Positions 1 through 7,344 of a stretch of 47,788 nucleotides of DNA are shown piece after piece (position 1 is the first letter of the stretch; each line of letters begins with the position of its first letter). The translations under genes and the position numbers were made by a program. This DNA is from Gammaproteobacteria bacterium (GTDB taxonomy: Bacteria > Pseudomonadota > Gammaproteobacteria > Pseudomonadales > Pseudohongiellaceae), in assembly GCA_018698975.1 (NCBI GenBank), contig JABIPQ010000119.1, positions 1 through 47,788 of the forward strand, in the 5' to 3' direction. The notes beneath the pieces were generated by a model. The model was given only the letters and a program-made list of their open reading frames with translations. It was not told the origin of the DNA and ran no database searches.

Positions 1-1073
1 CCCCGGGCTCGTGCAATTCGGCTCATGCCACGGTTACCACCAAGATTGTGGAGAAATTCATCTGATTCAGCAAAGCTGCGTGCGACAAAAGCGACGCCAA
101 TTTTATGCAGGCCAGATGTTACCGAAATACGAATATCACTGAAGCGGCCATTGATTTCAGCCACTGCTGGTGCCTGAATCTGGTCCAGCATGCGCAAATC
201 TTCACCGCCGCCAATATCCCGTTCAAAGATTTTTTCGCCATCAACGGTGACGATAAGGTTATGATTATATTCCATGCCCAGGGTGTAACCGGCACCAGCC
301 ATGCCCAGCACACTAAGTGAATACTCACCATCAACAGGGAAGTTGTGTTCTATGAGGACGCCGCCTCGGGTACCCAAGGGCAAACCGTGAATATGACCAG
401 CCTGATTGGAAGAATCCATACGATATACAACGCTGTCATTCCTCGGAAAAGGATCACCTATAGCCTGCTCACTGACAACTCTGGCTGCAGAAATATACTG
501 ATCAAGGAAGGAAGGGGAAATTTTCAGAACACTGGCGATATTGTCAAAACCATCGCTGTTATCGTCCTTGGGCAGTGACAATTCAGTATCGAGTTTTACT
601 CCAGTGATGTCGTTAATAGCATTAACATATTCTGTCCTGTTAAGCCGGTGAAGGCCGATACGTCCTGGATTGGGTTCCAGCGCAGCATGGCTATCCAGGA
701 CCTTTTCCAGGCTGGATACCAGATCCCAGCGCACGTTTTCTGCTGGTTGCTCCTGGCTTGGCGGAGGCATCACACTGTTTCGAATTTTTCGCAGTGCCAT
801 CTCAAAAATTTCGGCTTCAGCCGCCACTTCCTGTGGACCCAGCAAGGTAAAGTCCACGCCGCCGGCATAATCCTCAAAATTATGGCAAGTCGTGCAATAG
901 CTTTCCACGGTAGACCAGTTGTCTTCCAGTTCTGCCAATGCGGCCTGATAATCACCTGATGCCGCACTTGCTTGAAAGCTTGTCGCTGTCAGTACAACAA
1001 AAAATGGTAATCTGCCAATGAAAACATTCACTGCGGTTAACAAGTACTGCATATTTCTTGAAAATTGACTCAT
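1..1073 (-). CDS. DUF1587/DUF1592-type secreted cytochrome c-like protein (C-terminus beyond window)
   Basis: The minus-strand frame is open from the ATG at 1073 to the window edge, about 357 codons, so the C-terminal part is missing. The N-terminus has a hydrophobic export segment (FFVVLTATSFQASA), then a single haem-binding CTTCH motif near residue 56 and a downstream VMPPP stretch typical of cytochrome-like PSCyt domains. Next comes RLNRTEYVNAINDITG, the hallmark of DUF1587, and a beta-rich region with GLHKIGVAFVARSF resembling the start of DUF1592. Family members are usually over 700 residues and carry DUF1592, DUF1588 and DUF1585 after this point. They are common in Planctomycetes and oligotrophic marine Gammaproteobacteria, often next to a DUF1552 gene; their substrate is not established. 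An ATG seven codons downstream is an alternative start. The call is firm as to family, not function. Confidence 0.85.
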   Translation of the reverse strand, partial: MSQFSRNMQYLLTAVNVFIGRLPFFVVLTATSFQASAASGDYQAALAELEDNWSTVESYCTTCHNFEDYAGGVDFTLLGPQEVAAEAEIFEMALRKIRNSVMPPPSQEQPAENVRWDLVSSLEKVLDSHAALEPNPGRIGLHRLNRTEYVNAINDITGVKLDTELSLPKDDNSDGFDNIASVLKISPSFLDQYISAARVVSEQAIGDPFPRNDSVVYRMDSSNQAGHIHGLPLGTRGGVLIEHNFPVDGEYSLSVLGMAGAGYTLGMEYNHNLIVTVDGEKIFERDIGGGEDLRMLDQIQAPAVAEINGRFSDIRISVTSGLHKIGVAFVARSFAESDEFLHNLGGNRGMSRIARAR

Positions 1074-1274
1074 AAATTTATGCCTGAAAACGCTTTTATC
1101 TCATATTCTCAATTATTCCGATTGTTACGGATCAATACCAATCTACTTACTTCGAAATAGTAGGCTTATTCTACCAATTCTGTGAACAATGGCTTTCACC
1201 ATGAAAACGCTTTAATATTTCTTTAACTACTTGATAATTAAATGTTTTCTATGCCTGGAACAAGGTCTGACAGC

Positions 1275-2225
1275 TTAAATAATCCCCCTGATAGCTCTGC
1301 CGGGCACGTGATACCAGGTTCCCCGGTACAATAACTCCACAAAAAGGGCGGAATCACCATAGATTCCATCATAGTCCGCCATTGGAGCCGCTGCCATGAA
1401 CTGATTCAGACTTCTGCCAGTTCGATAGGCATCTGCCACCTTTTCATAGGCATGATCGAGCATTTGCTTCTGCACCTCCAGGGCCGCTCTTGACTGCACA
1501 CCACCAGATGCAGGCACTACCAGCGTTTCGGCGTCAGCAATATCCAACAGGCCAGAAGTACTTTTTTGAGCTCCGGCAATCGATCCGCCAGTGACATAAT
1601 CAATTAGTGGGTAAGCGCCCACTGTCATCATATCGCCTGTAATTAGTACGTTTGATTCTCTAAAATAAATAAATATATCACCATCGGTATGAAACTGGCC
1701 AATCAGCCCATAGCCCACTGTTTCACCACCATGAACCAAAGAACCGCTTTTGTAAAAGGTTCGATTTGCCTGTTCAGCGGCCGCCAATGGAGTGTAATGG
1801 CGCTCTTCCCAATCAACATAAAAATCGTTGTTCTGCCAAAGCCTGGTGTTTTCATGGGCAATAATATCAACCCCCGCAGGGCCTAGCTTGTGATTGAGAC
1901 CACAATGCTCCGGGCGCCAATTGGTATTGAACAAGGTACTTACCGGTTTCCCCTGCCCCAGCCGGTCTATTTCCTGCTGTAGAGGACCCGAGAACTCCAT
2001 CAGACCACCATCAACTACTAATACGGAATCAACACCTACTGCGACCACTACATTACAGCCTGCCCCGGAAATCAGATGGATATCACCAGTTAAACGGCTG
2101 GTCACCAGATTTTGCTGAGCAATTAATACTGATGGCAACGCCATTGCCAGACCACCCAAAGCAGAACCGGCTAACAAATGTCGCCTGCTCAAGCCACTTA
2201 TATACTGGCTTTTCTGTTTTTTCAT
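1275..2225 (-). CDS. Tat-exported metallo-beta-lactamase-fold protein with degraded metal site
   Basis: A 316-residue protein that begins with a twin-arginine signal (SRRHLL, residues 13-18, followed by a hydrophobic Ala/Leu stretch), so it should be exported folded to the periplasm. The body follows the MBL fold: LVVDGG near residue 71, HTDGD at 179-183 and LITGD ending at Asp198. The canonical HxHxDH motif is replaced by N102-W-R-P-E-H107, and the usual PGHG is replaced by P-A-S-G (238-241). Most of the metal ligands are therefore changed: His to Asn102, His to Arg104, Asp to Glu106 and His to Ser240. His107, His179 and Asp198 remain. Compare the gene at 10553-11425, which keeps every ligand. 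It may bind one metal, act as a binding protein, or be a pseudoenzyme. A good GGGGAAAGG-type ribosome site precedes the ATG. Confidence 0.85.
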   Translation of the reverse strand: MKKQKSQYISGLSRRHLLAGSALGGLAMALPSVLIAQQNLVTSRLTGDIHLISGAGCNVVVAVGVDSVLVVDGGLMEFSGPLQQEIDRLGQGKPVSTLFNTNWRPEHCGLNHKLGPAGVDIIAHENTRLWQNNDFYVDWEERHYTPLAAAEQANRTFYKSGSLVHGGETVGYGLIGQFHTDGDIFIYFRESNVLITGDMMTVGAYPLIDYVTGGSIAGAQKSTSGLLDIADAETLVVPASGGVQSRAALEVQKQMLDHAYEKVADAYRTGRSLNQFMAAAPMADYDGIYGDSALFVELLYRGTWYHVPGRAIRGII

Positions 2226-2392
2226 GCCACCTTTCCCCTCTGGGGTTTACTCCTACAGTCCCTGTAGCTAGTTAAGTCATTGATTACGTTGTCAATTAAG
2301 TTGTTATTAAGTGTGCCTGGAAATTACAAGTTTCTGAAAGTTCCGCCCCTGATTAAAACCCTTCAATTGAGCTCTTCTCTGGAACAGCTGAG

Positions 2393-2518
2393 GTGAAAAA
2401 GGATAAACAGGATAAAACGGTCGGGATATCACTTTCAAGCATTACCGGACTTCTGGCCTGTGCCTGTTTTATAGCCACGCCTTTACTGCTTGATTTAGCG
2501 ATTAATCCAGTGTGCTGA
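2393..2518 (+). CDS. Candidate 41-residue small membrane protein
   Basis: A GTG-initiated frame of 42 codons gives a Lys/Asp-rich start (KKDKQDK) followed by one hydrophobic segment (GLLACACFIATPLLLDLA) and a Cys terminus. A cytosolic charged head plus one membrane span is typical of bacterial small membrane proteins. A partial ribosome site (GGAACAGCTGAG) lies just upstream. The 3' end overlaps the convergent gene at 2502-3317 by 17 nt. Nothing outside composition supports expression, and it could be chance. Confidence 0.25.
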   Translation: MKKDKQDKTVGISLSSITGLLACACFIATPLLLDLAINPVC

Positions 2519-3317
2519 AATCCGGAATTTTCAGACCTCGCTCTTGCAAGTGCTCATCATATATTTGCTCACTGCAGGAATACTCGAGAATCGGGGTCTC
2601 AGGGGAATATCTCAGAGATCCCACTATTCTAACCGGCTCAGTATAAAGCTTGCTGTCCGTCAGCATCATTTCGTTGGTCAGGTATTTCTGTTCTACACCC
2701 TCTTCGTCAGTGACACTTACCACATTCCAGCGCTCAACAATTGTAGCGTCATCTGAATTAGGGGTCCTGCGCATATAGGGATACTGGCGTAAATAGGAGG
2801 TCTCAATAACCAGCGTATCCCCTTCCCAATGACCCACTGAATAACCCATACCAGTATTCAGGATTGGTTCCGGCCGGGGGCTGCCCTCCAGATAAATCTT
2901 GCGGTATTGAAAATATCCTTCCCACAGTAAATTGATAAAGCCTTCTGTCTGTACTATTTCTATTGGAAAAGGCGCTCCCCAGATACTTCTGGGCAGACCA
3001 GGTTTAACACAAAATCCACCGGGGTCATCTGACAAATCATAAGTGGCTTCATATTCGTCATACATCTGTTGTGCAGACTCGTTGAATGGCAGCTCTCTGG
3101 TGCCAGGTTCGAGTCGTGGTGCATTTCGATCAAAACCCGCTGGAAACCAGAGTCCATTTAAATCCAGCTGAGCCATTGCCGCTGATGAGCTCATTAAAAT
3201 GCCCGAGACTATTAAGATGCGGGAGATTATTGAAACGCAGCGTGTTAATAAGCCGTGGCTTATTATTGAGTAGCCTATATAAAGTAATTTCCTGACCATG
3301 TTCTTCCTCAGTACCAC
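2502..3317 (-). CDS. Uncharacterised secreted protein with GHWEGDTLVIET motif
   Basis: A 271-residue protein, or 265 residues if translation starts at the second Met (MVRKLLYIGYS). A long N-terminal hydrophobic stretch ends in SSSAAMAQ, a plausible signal-peptidase site, so the mature form starts at about LDLNGLW. The mature region is beta-rich, with Trp and Tyr throughout and the motif GHWEGDTLVIETSYLR around residues 162-178. That motif with a following IVERW segment recurs in a large family of uncharacterised secreted proteins from Gammaproteobacteria, Sphingomonads and Acidobacteria. No catalytic residues can be named. It has no close operon partner; the next gene upstream ends 283 nt away. 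Function unknown; confidence applies to its being a real secreted protein. Confidence 0.8.
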   Translation of the reverse strand: MVLRKNMVRKLLYIGYSIISHGLLTRCVSIISRILIVSGILMSSSAAMAQLDLNGLWFPAGFDRNAPRLEPGTRELPFNESAQQMYDEYEATYDLSDDPGGFCVKPGLPRSIWGAPFPIEIVQTEGFINLLWEGYFQYRKIYLEGSPRPEPILNTGMGYSVGHWEGDTLVIETSYLRQYPYMRRTPNSDDATIVERWNVVSVTDEEGVEQKYLTNEMMLTDSKLYTEPVRIVGSLRYSPETPILEYSCSEQIYDEHLQERGLKIPDFSTLD

Positions 3318-3478
3318 ATCTAATTAGAATTCAAAATGTACGGCCGTGTGCAAGATTAAAATCCTGAGTATACCTACCAGCCTCACCGTTGCGCGTCTGC
3401 ACAATTGTTATTACATCACCTTCTTTTTCGTGGCAGCTGTGCCAGAGCAAATTTAGCATAATTAGATAGTAGAACAGC

Positions 3479-3496
3479 AATATTGTTGACAATATT
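3479..3496. promoter_or_regulatory. Perfect 8-bp palindrome, possible operator
   Basis: AATATTGT-TG-ACAATATT is a perfect inverted repeat with a 2-nt centre in the 283-nt non-coding gap upstream of the minus-strand gene starting at 3317, about 160 nt from its start codon. The size suits a dimeric regulator, but no specific regulator is recognised and the AT content makes chance possible. The rest of the gap holds no gene I can support. Confidence 0.3.
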
Positions 3497-3573
3497 TTCT
3501 CCAGCTCACATATTTATGCCAGGCTGATACCCCGTCAAAAAAAACCTGAACCTGGACTATTTACCTGAACAAC

Positions 3574-3587
3574 CTTGTCTCTTGTCT
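3574..3587 (-). repeat. Heptamer tandem repeat AGACAAG x2
   Basis: Read in the sense of the adjacent minus-strand gene, the sequence is AGACAAG twice, starting about 13 nt after the stop codon at 3601. It is short, but it matches in form the longer heptamer arrays at 25374-25408 and 30234-30254, which also lie at gene 3' ends and also contain RCAAG. Confidence 0.45.
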
Positions 3588-3600
3588 CTCACATTTAATT

Positions 3601-3873
3601 TTAATTTGTAGCCAAGGTGAAACCGCCAATCAAAATAAAACTAACACCGGCTATATAGCGTAAGTATTTTTCATTTATAAACTCTGCCAGCATACTACCC
3701 GCTAATACGCCTATCGCCGATGCCAGAACAAGGGCCAGTGATGCAGCAAAAAAGACCGTGAGTTTACTGACCTCCTTGTCCGCTGCAAATAACATGGTGG
3801 CGAGTTGGGTTTTGTCACCAAGCTCGGCAATAAAAACTGTACCAACGACCGTTAAAAATATTTTCCATTCCAT
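3601..3873 (-). CDS. Half-size UPF0016/GDT1 family cation transporter
   Basis: A 90-residue membrane protein with about three hydrophobic segments and the family signature E-L-G-D-K-T-Q (residues 17-23), which forms the cation path in TMEM165/Gdt1/MneA transporters. Family members export Mn2+ (and Ca2+ in eukaryotes) across the inner membrane. Full-length members have two such repeats in about 190-200 residues. This one has a single repeat, so it would have to work as a homodimer or with a second subunit. The sequence reads cleanly to a TAA with no sign of a second half. It follows the methyltransferase-like gene at 3961, separated by a strong hairpin terminator, so it probably has its own promoter. 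No yybP-ykoY Mn riboswitch is visible upstream. The family call is strong; Mn as substrate is inferred. Confidence 0.85.
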   Translation of the reverse strand: MEWKIFLTVVGTVFIAELGDKTQLATMLFAADKEVSKLTVFFAASLALVLASAIGVLAGSMLAEFINEKYLRYIAGVSFILIGGFTLATN

Positions 3874-3897
3874 AAAATTATTCTCTGTCTTGCAAAG

Positions 3898-3923
3898 AAA
3901 AGCCGGGCTGCTGCCCGGCTTTT
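3898..3923 (-). terminator. Rho-independent terminator
   Basis: The stem AGCCGGGC/GCCCGGCT with a 4-nt loop is extended by A/T pairs and followed on the minus strand by TTTCTTT. It lies 38 nt after the stop of the gene at 3961-4677 and before the start at 3873. The plus-strand side is also T-rich, but no plus-strand gene needs it. Confidence 0.8.
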
Positions 3924-3960
3924 CTATTTTCTGTTTTCTATTTTAAAACTAATAGTTTTA

Positions 3961-4677
3961 TTACCCTGGTTTTCTTGCAACAAAAATAAATCGATCCACA
4001 TCACGAGCATAAATTGGATCAGAAATCGAACGAGAATGATCATCTGCACTGGTTCGCAATAAATCAGAATCTTCTACAATTTCAAGTCCTGAATTTTCAA
4101 TCCAGGCACGTGCATCAGATTTTAACATTCTGTGCATCATGCCATTTTCCATACCTTCAATACCGATGTGATCAATAACCGCTACCATGCCACCGGGTTT
4201 CAGCACGTCAAAAATTGCCTGGAAATAAGGGCCTGCACGTTCAGAATTATTGTGATGAATATTCAGAGCAGTAACTGCGCGATCAATTGAATTGGGTGCG
4301 TAGTCAGCGACATTTTCAAAATATGCTTCAGTATTATCAAGGCTTGCTGCGACATCTTTTTGCGCCTGGCCATTATTGCGCTGCAAGGCGCGCGGGCCAA
4401 ACTGCGCTATAACTTTACCCTGTGATCCGACAGCGGCAGAAAGTACTCGAGTGTACCAGCCACCCCCTGCACCAATATCCATAACCGTCATGCCCGCATC
4501 AACGCCCAGCAGGCTCATTACCTGGTAAGGTCGACGAGAGCCATCCCTGACTTTGTCAGCTTCAGGACGATTTTCGGACAACATTTTATCCATGAAATCA
4601 GGTGCCATATCAGCATTAGCGCCAACGGCTACAAACGACAAACAAGTACAAATAAATATTTTTTTAATAAATGACAT
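3961..4677 (-). CDS. Exported class I methyltransferase-like protein (COG4798 type), copy A
   Basis: A 238-residue protein with an N-terminal signal peptide (IKKIFICTCLSFVAVGANA). It then has a Rossmann methyltransferase core: motif I D-I-G-A-G-G-G-W-Y-T at 67-76, an acidic/aromatic region, and LKPGGMVAVIDH near 168, the usual motif-III/strand-5 element. Ahead of motif I is the family segment RPEADKVRDGSRRPYQVMSLL. This matches the predicted exported methyltransferases of COG4798, whose substrate is unknown. Export is odd for a SAM-dependent enzyme, because no SAM pool is known in the periplasm. Its neighbour at 4753-5466 is a clear paralogue in the same orientation, 75 nt upstream, so this is a tandem duplication. 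The SAM-binding glycines are intact here. Confidence 0.85.
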   Translation of the reverse strand: MSFIKKIFICTCLSFVAVGANADMAPDFMDKMLSENRPEADKVRDGSRRPYQVMSLLGVDAGMTVMDIGAGGGWYTRVLSAAVGSQGKVIAQFGPRALQRNNGQAQKDVAASLDNTEAYFENVADYAPNSIDRAVTALNIHHNNSERAGPYFQAIFDVLKPGGMVAVIDHIGIEGMENGMMHRMLKSDARAWIENSGLEIVEDSDLLRTSADDHSRSISDPIYARDVDRFIFVARKPG

Positions 4678-4752
4678 TGTGTTTTTTTCCTTTTTACTTT
4701 AAATACTGCCGGACATCACTGCGCTCTTCCGACCTAATCAGTTTTCAATAAT

Positions 4753-5466
4753 TTATTTTGTGAACACCAGAATAAAACGGTCTGTATTTCTGGCTAATAA
4801 TGGCGCAAATGGATTTAGGACACGATCATCAGCATTGGTATGAAGCAAATCGGAATCAATTTGTAATTCCAGTCCGGCAGTTTCAGCCATTGCGATAACA
4901 TCCTGTTTGGCGATCCGGTGAAGACTTGAATTATCAGCGCCCGGATTGCCTTCATGGTCAATGATGATAATTTTTCCGCCAGGCTTGACCATGCTGGCCA
5001 TGTTTTGCAGATAAGTTACACCGGATTCCATATTGGTATGATGTATTTCCAAAGCCGCAATTGCTGCATCTGCATTGCTGGCATCAATCTCACCCAGGTT
5101 ATCAAAAGAAACCTCAACATTACCCAGACTGGCCGCCATATCTCTTGCAGCCTGGCCATTATTTTGTTGTAAGGCTCGTGGGCCTGGATTTGAAATAACT
5201 TTTCCATTGGCACCAACAGCCGCAGAAAGCACCGTCGTATACCAGCCCCCTCCAGCCTGAACATCAACCACTGTCATGCCTTCGTCTATGCCAATCAGGT
5301 TTACTACCTGAACCGGACGTCTGGTTCCATCACGGGCTTTATCCGCAGCAGGACGTGAATCTGCCTGTAATTTATCCAAAAAATCTCCAGCGGGAGCTGA
5401 AAACAATGTATTGGCAAAAAATACCAGGCCAAGGCTTAGTGTAGATTTAATCAGTAATGTCTTCAT
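4753..5466 (-). CDS. Exported class I methyltransferase-like protein (COG4798 type), copy B
   Basis: A 237-residue paralogue of the gene at 3961-4677, aligned over its whole length: signal peptide ending around LFSAPA, ADKARDGTRRPVQVVNLIG, GGGWYTTVLSAAVG, GPRALQQNNGQA, VKPGGKIIIIDHEG and NTDRFILV. The main difference is motif I, D68-V-Q-A-G-G-G, in which the first glycine of the DxGxGxG loop is Gln70. That residue normally packs against the cofactor, so SAM binding may be weakened or changed. The two copies may have split functions, with copy B moving away from catalysis. It is the first gene of the pair in transcription order. The substrate is unknown, and whether either protein methylates anything in the periplasm is open. 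Confidence 0.82.
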   Translation of the reverse strand: MKTLLIKSTLSLGLVFFANTLFSAPAGDFLDKLQADSRPAADKARDGTRRPVQVVNLIGIDEGMTVVDVQAGGGWYTTVLSAAVGANGKVISNPGPRALQQNNGQAARDMAASLGNVEVSFDNLGEIDASNADAAIAALEIHHTNMESGVTYLQNMASMVKPGGKIIIIDHEGNPGADNSSLHRIAKQDVIAMAETAGLELQIDSDLLHTNADDRVLNPFAPLLARNTDRFILVFTK

Positions 5467-5612
5467 TTTTATTACCCTTGGACTATTCGTCTACTTTTTT
5501 AGGTTCATTTATTGAAGCGGGCATCGAAAGTAAACCACCTAGGCGCAGGAATCAAGGGAATCACTGGCCAGGAAGGCCAATTTCACAATTCCTCTAAATT
5601 TCCTGCTGCAAA

Positions 5613-7301
5613 CTAATCGGCAAGATAGTGGCTTTTTTCAACCGGCTTCATGCTCGCATTGGCAATCAGGCCGACACAAAGCAATACGGCCATCAGGTAC
5701 ATGGTGGTGTTATACAGCCCTGATGTAGGATCAATTGTCCCAATTGGAGCTATCTCCATAAGGCTGGCAATAGTAACAGTTTGGGCTGCAACTAGCTGAT
5801 CCAGTTGCTCAACCCCTGTGCCAAATTTTTCCTGAAAATCGACCGGATCAATACGGCTAACCAGATCTTCAATTGCCCTGCTCACAGCTGACTCACGCAA
5901 AGAGGTTATTGCCAACGGCCCTACAACGCCGGCTGTGCTCCAGGCGGTAAGTAATCGTCCATGGATTCCGCCGACATATTTTGTACCAAAAACATCCGCA
6001 AGATAGGCCGGTATTGTGGCAAAGCCGCCACCATACATAGTAAAAATAATCATCGTTGCGGCATAAAACAGCACTAACCAGACCACAGCAGGATTGGCAC
6101 TAACCTGTTGTGCGGCATAGGGTACGGAGCAATACAGCACAATCCCTAGGGCAAAAAAGATCCAGTAGGTGTTTTTTCGCCCCAGATAATCAGAAGAGCT
6201 CGCCCAGATAAAACGCCCGACCATGTTAAATACTGAAATCATGCTGACATACAAGGCAGCAAAAGCACCATCAACGATATTGGGCAGTGTTGTACCAAAA
6301 ATTTCACTCATCATGGTGCTGGCAACACCCAGCACACCAATCCCTGCTGACACATTCATACATAGCACAATCCAGAGCTTATAGAACTGTGGCGTCTTCA
6401 TCGCTTCTTCGATATCAACATTATGGGAGGTAATCATTTTACTGGAATCAGCATCTTCTTCTGGTGCGACCCAGCCTTCTGGCTGCCAGTCATCCGCTGG
6501 AATGCGATAAGAAAATGCCGCAATTAGCATAACCACAAAATATAATAATCCAAGCACAATAAATGTTTGCTCAACACCGGTAGACCCTGTGCCGACCACA
6601 TAAACACCTTCTGCACCCGGCACCAGCATGCTGGCTACATCGTTAGCGCCAACCACAACCACTTCGATTTGCTCCCCGGCCTGCTGCACAAAACGGCGCC
6701 CAGCCTCAGTGATCAGTGTCACCTGATCAGCAGTACCCAGATATTCCGGAGCCTGGTAAAACAGCTGAATAAAATACCTTTTCAGCGGAGCGCCAATCAT
6801 GGCGCCGCCGCCAAATCCCATAATGGCCATTCCGGCAGCCATACCGCGGCGGTCGGGAAACCATTTAATCAAGGTGCTTACAGGTGACACATACCCCAGT
6901 CCCAAACCGCAGCCACCCAGCACACCGTAACCAAAGTACAGTAGCCATAACTGGTGAGTGTAAATACCAATACTGCCGACCAGATAACCCCCGCCCCACA
7001 ATACTGCAGCAGCAGTACCCACCATACGCGGGCCAACCTTGTCCAGCCAATGACCTGCGAGAGCTGCGGCCAGTCCAAGAAAAACGATGGCAACAGAGAA
7101 GACCCAGGTGACATCCTGCAAACTCCAATCGGCGGAGGCTGGTGAAACGACTCCAAATAATCGGGTTAGCGGCGGATTGTAGATGCTCCATGCATAGACC
7201 GAGCCGATACATAAATGAATAGCAATTGAAGCAGGGGGAACTTTCCAACGATTAAACCCAGGCTGCGCAATAATGCGTTCTCTGGATAACAACTCAAACA
7301 T
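5613..7301 (-). CDS. OFA-family MFS transporter (oxalate/formate antiporter type)
   Basis: A 562-residue, twelve-span major facilitator. The N-terminus has IHLCIGSVYAWSIYNPPL, the OFA family hallmark, followed by GHWLDKVGPR and KWFPDRRGMAAGMAIMGFGGGAMIGAP, the loop and TM5 signatures. A soluble insert of about 60 residues lies between the TM5/6 region and TM7 (LKRYFIQLFY to STGVEQTF), as in the longer OFA members. The second half has GGFATIPAYLADVFG. OFA proteins carry small carboxylates, classically oxalate/formate exchange, but many have other or unknown substrates. It lies 43 nt after the Nramp-like gene and downstream of the ThDP enzyme gene on the same strand, so the three may form one operon. 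A strong AGGGGGAG ribosome site precedes the ATG. Family certain; substrate inferred only as a small organic acid. Confidence 0.9.
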   Translation of the reverse strand: MFELLSRERIIAQPGFNRWKVPPASIAIHLCIGSVYAWSIYNPPLTRLFGVVSPASADWSLQDVTWVFSVAIVFLGLAAALAGHWLDKVGPRMVGTAAAVLWGGGYLVGSIGIYTHQLWLLYFGYGVLGGCGLGLGYVSPVSTLIKWFPDRRGMAAGMAIMGFGGGAMIGAPLKRYFIQLFYQAPEYLGTADQVTLITEAGRRFVQQAGEQIEVVVVGANDVASMLVPGAEGVYVVGTGSTGVEQTFIVLGLLYFVVMLIAAFSYRIPADDWQPEGWVAPEEDADSSKMITSHNVDIEEAMKTPQFYKLWIVLCMNVSAGIGVLGVASTMMSEIFGTTLPNIVDGAFAALYVSMISVFNMVGRFIWASSSDYLGRKNTYWIFFALGIVLYCSVPYAAQQVSANPAVVWLVLFYAATMIIFTMYGGGFATIPAYLADVFGTKYVGGIHGRLLTAWSTAGVVGPLAITSLRESAVSRAIEDLVSRIDPVDFQEKFGTGVEQLDQLVAAQTVTIASLMEIAPIGTIDPTSGLYNTTMYLMAVLLCVGLIANASMKPVEKSHYLAD

Positions 7302-7344
7302 AAACTCCCCCTGGCTCTGGACTAAATAGCTTCTACTATCTCTT

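Noticed and set aside
105-967. Plus-strand open frames at the left edge
   Set aside because: They overlap the minus-strand DUF1587/DUF1592 gene, which has clear domain motifs over the same bases; the plus-strand products have no recognisable features.
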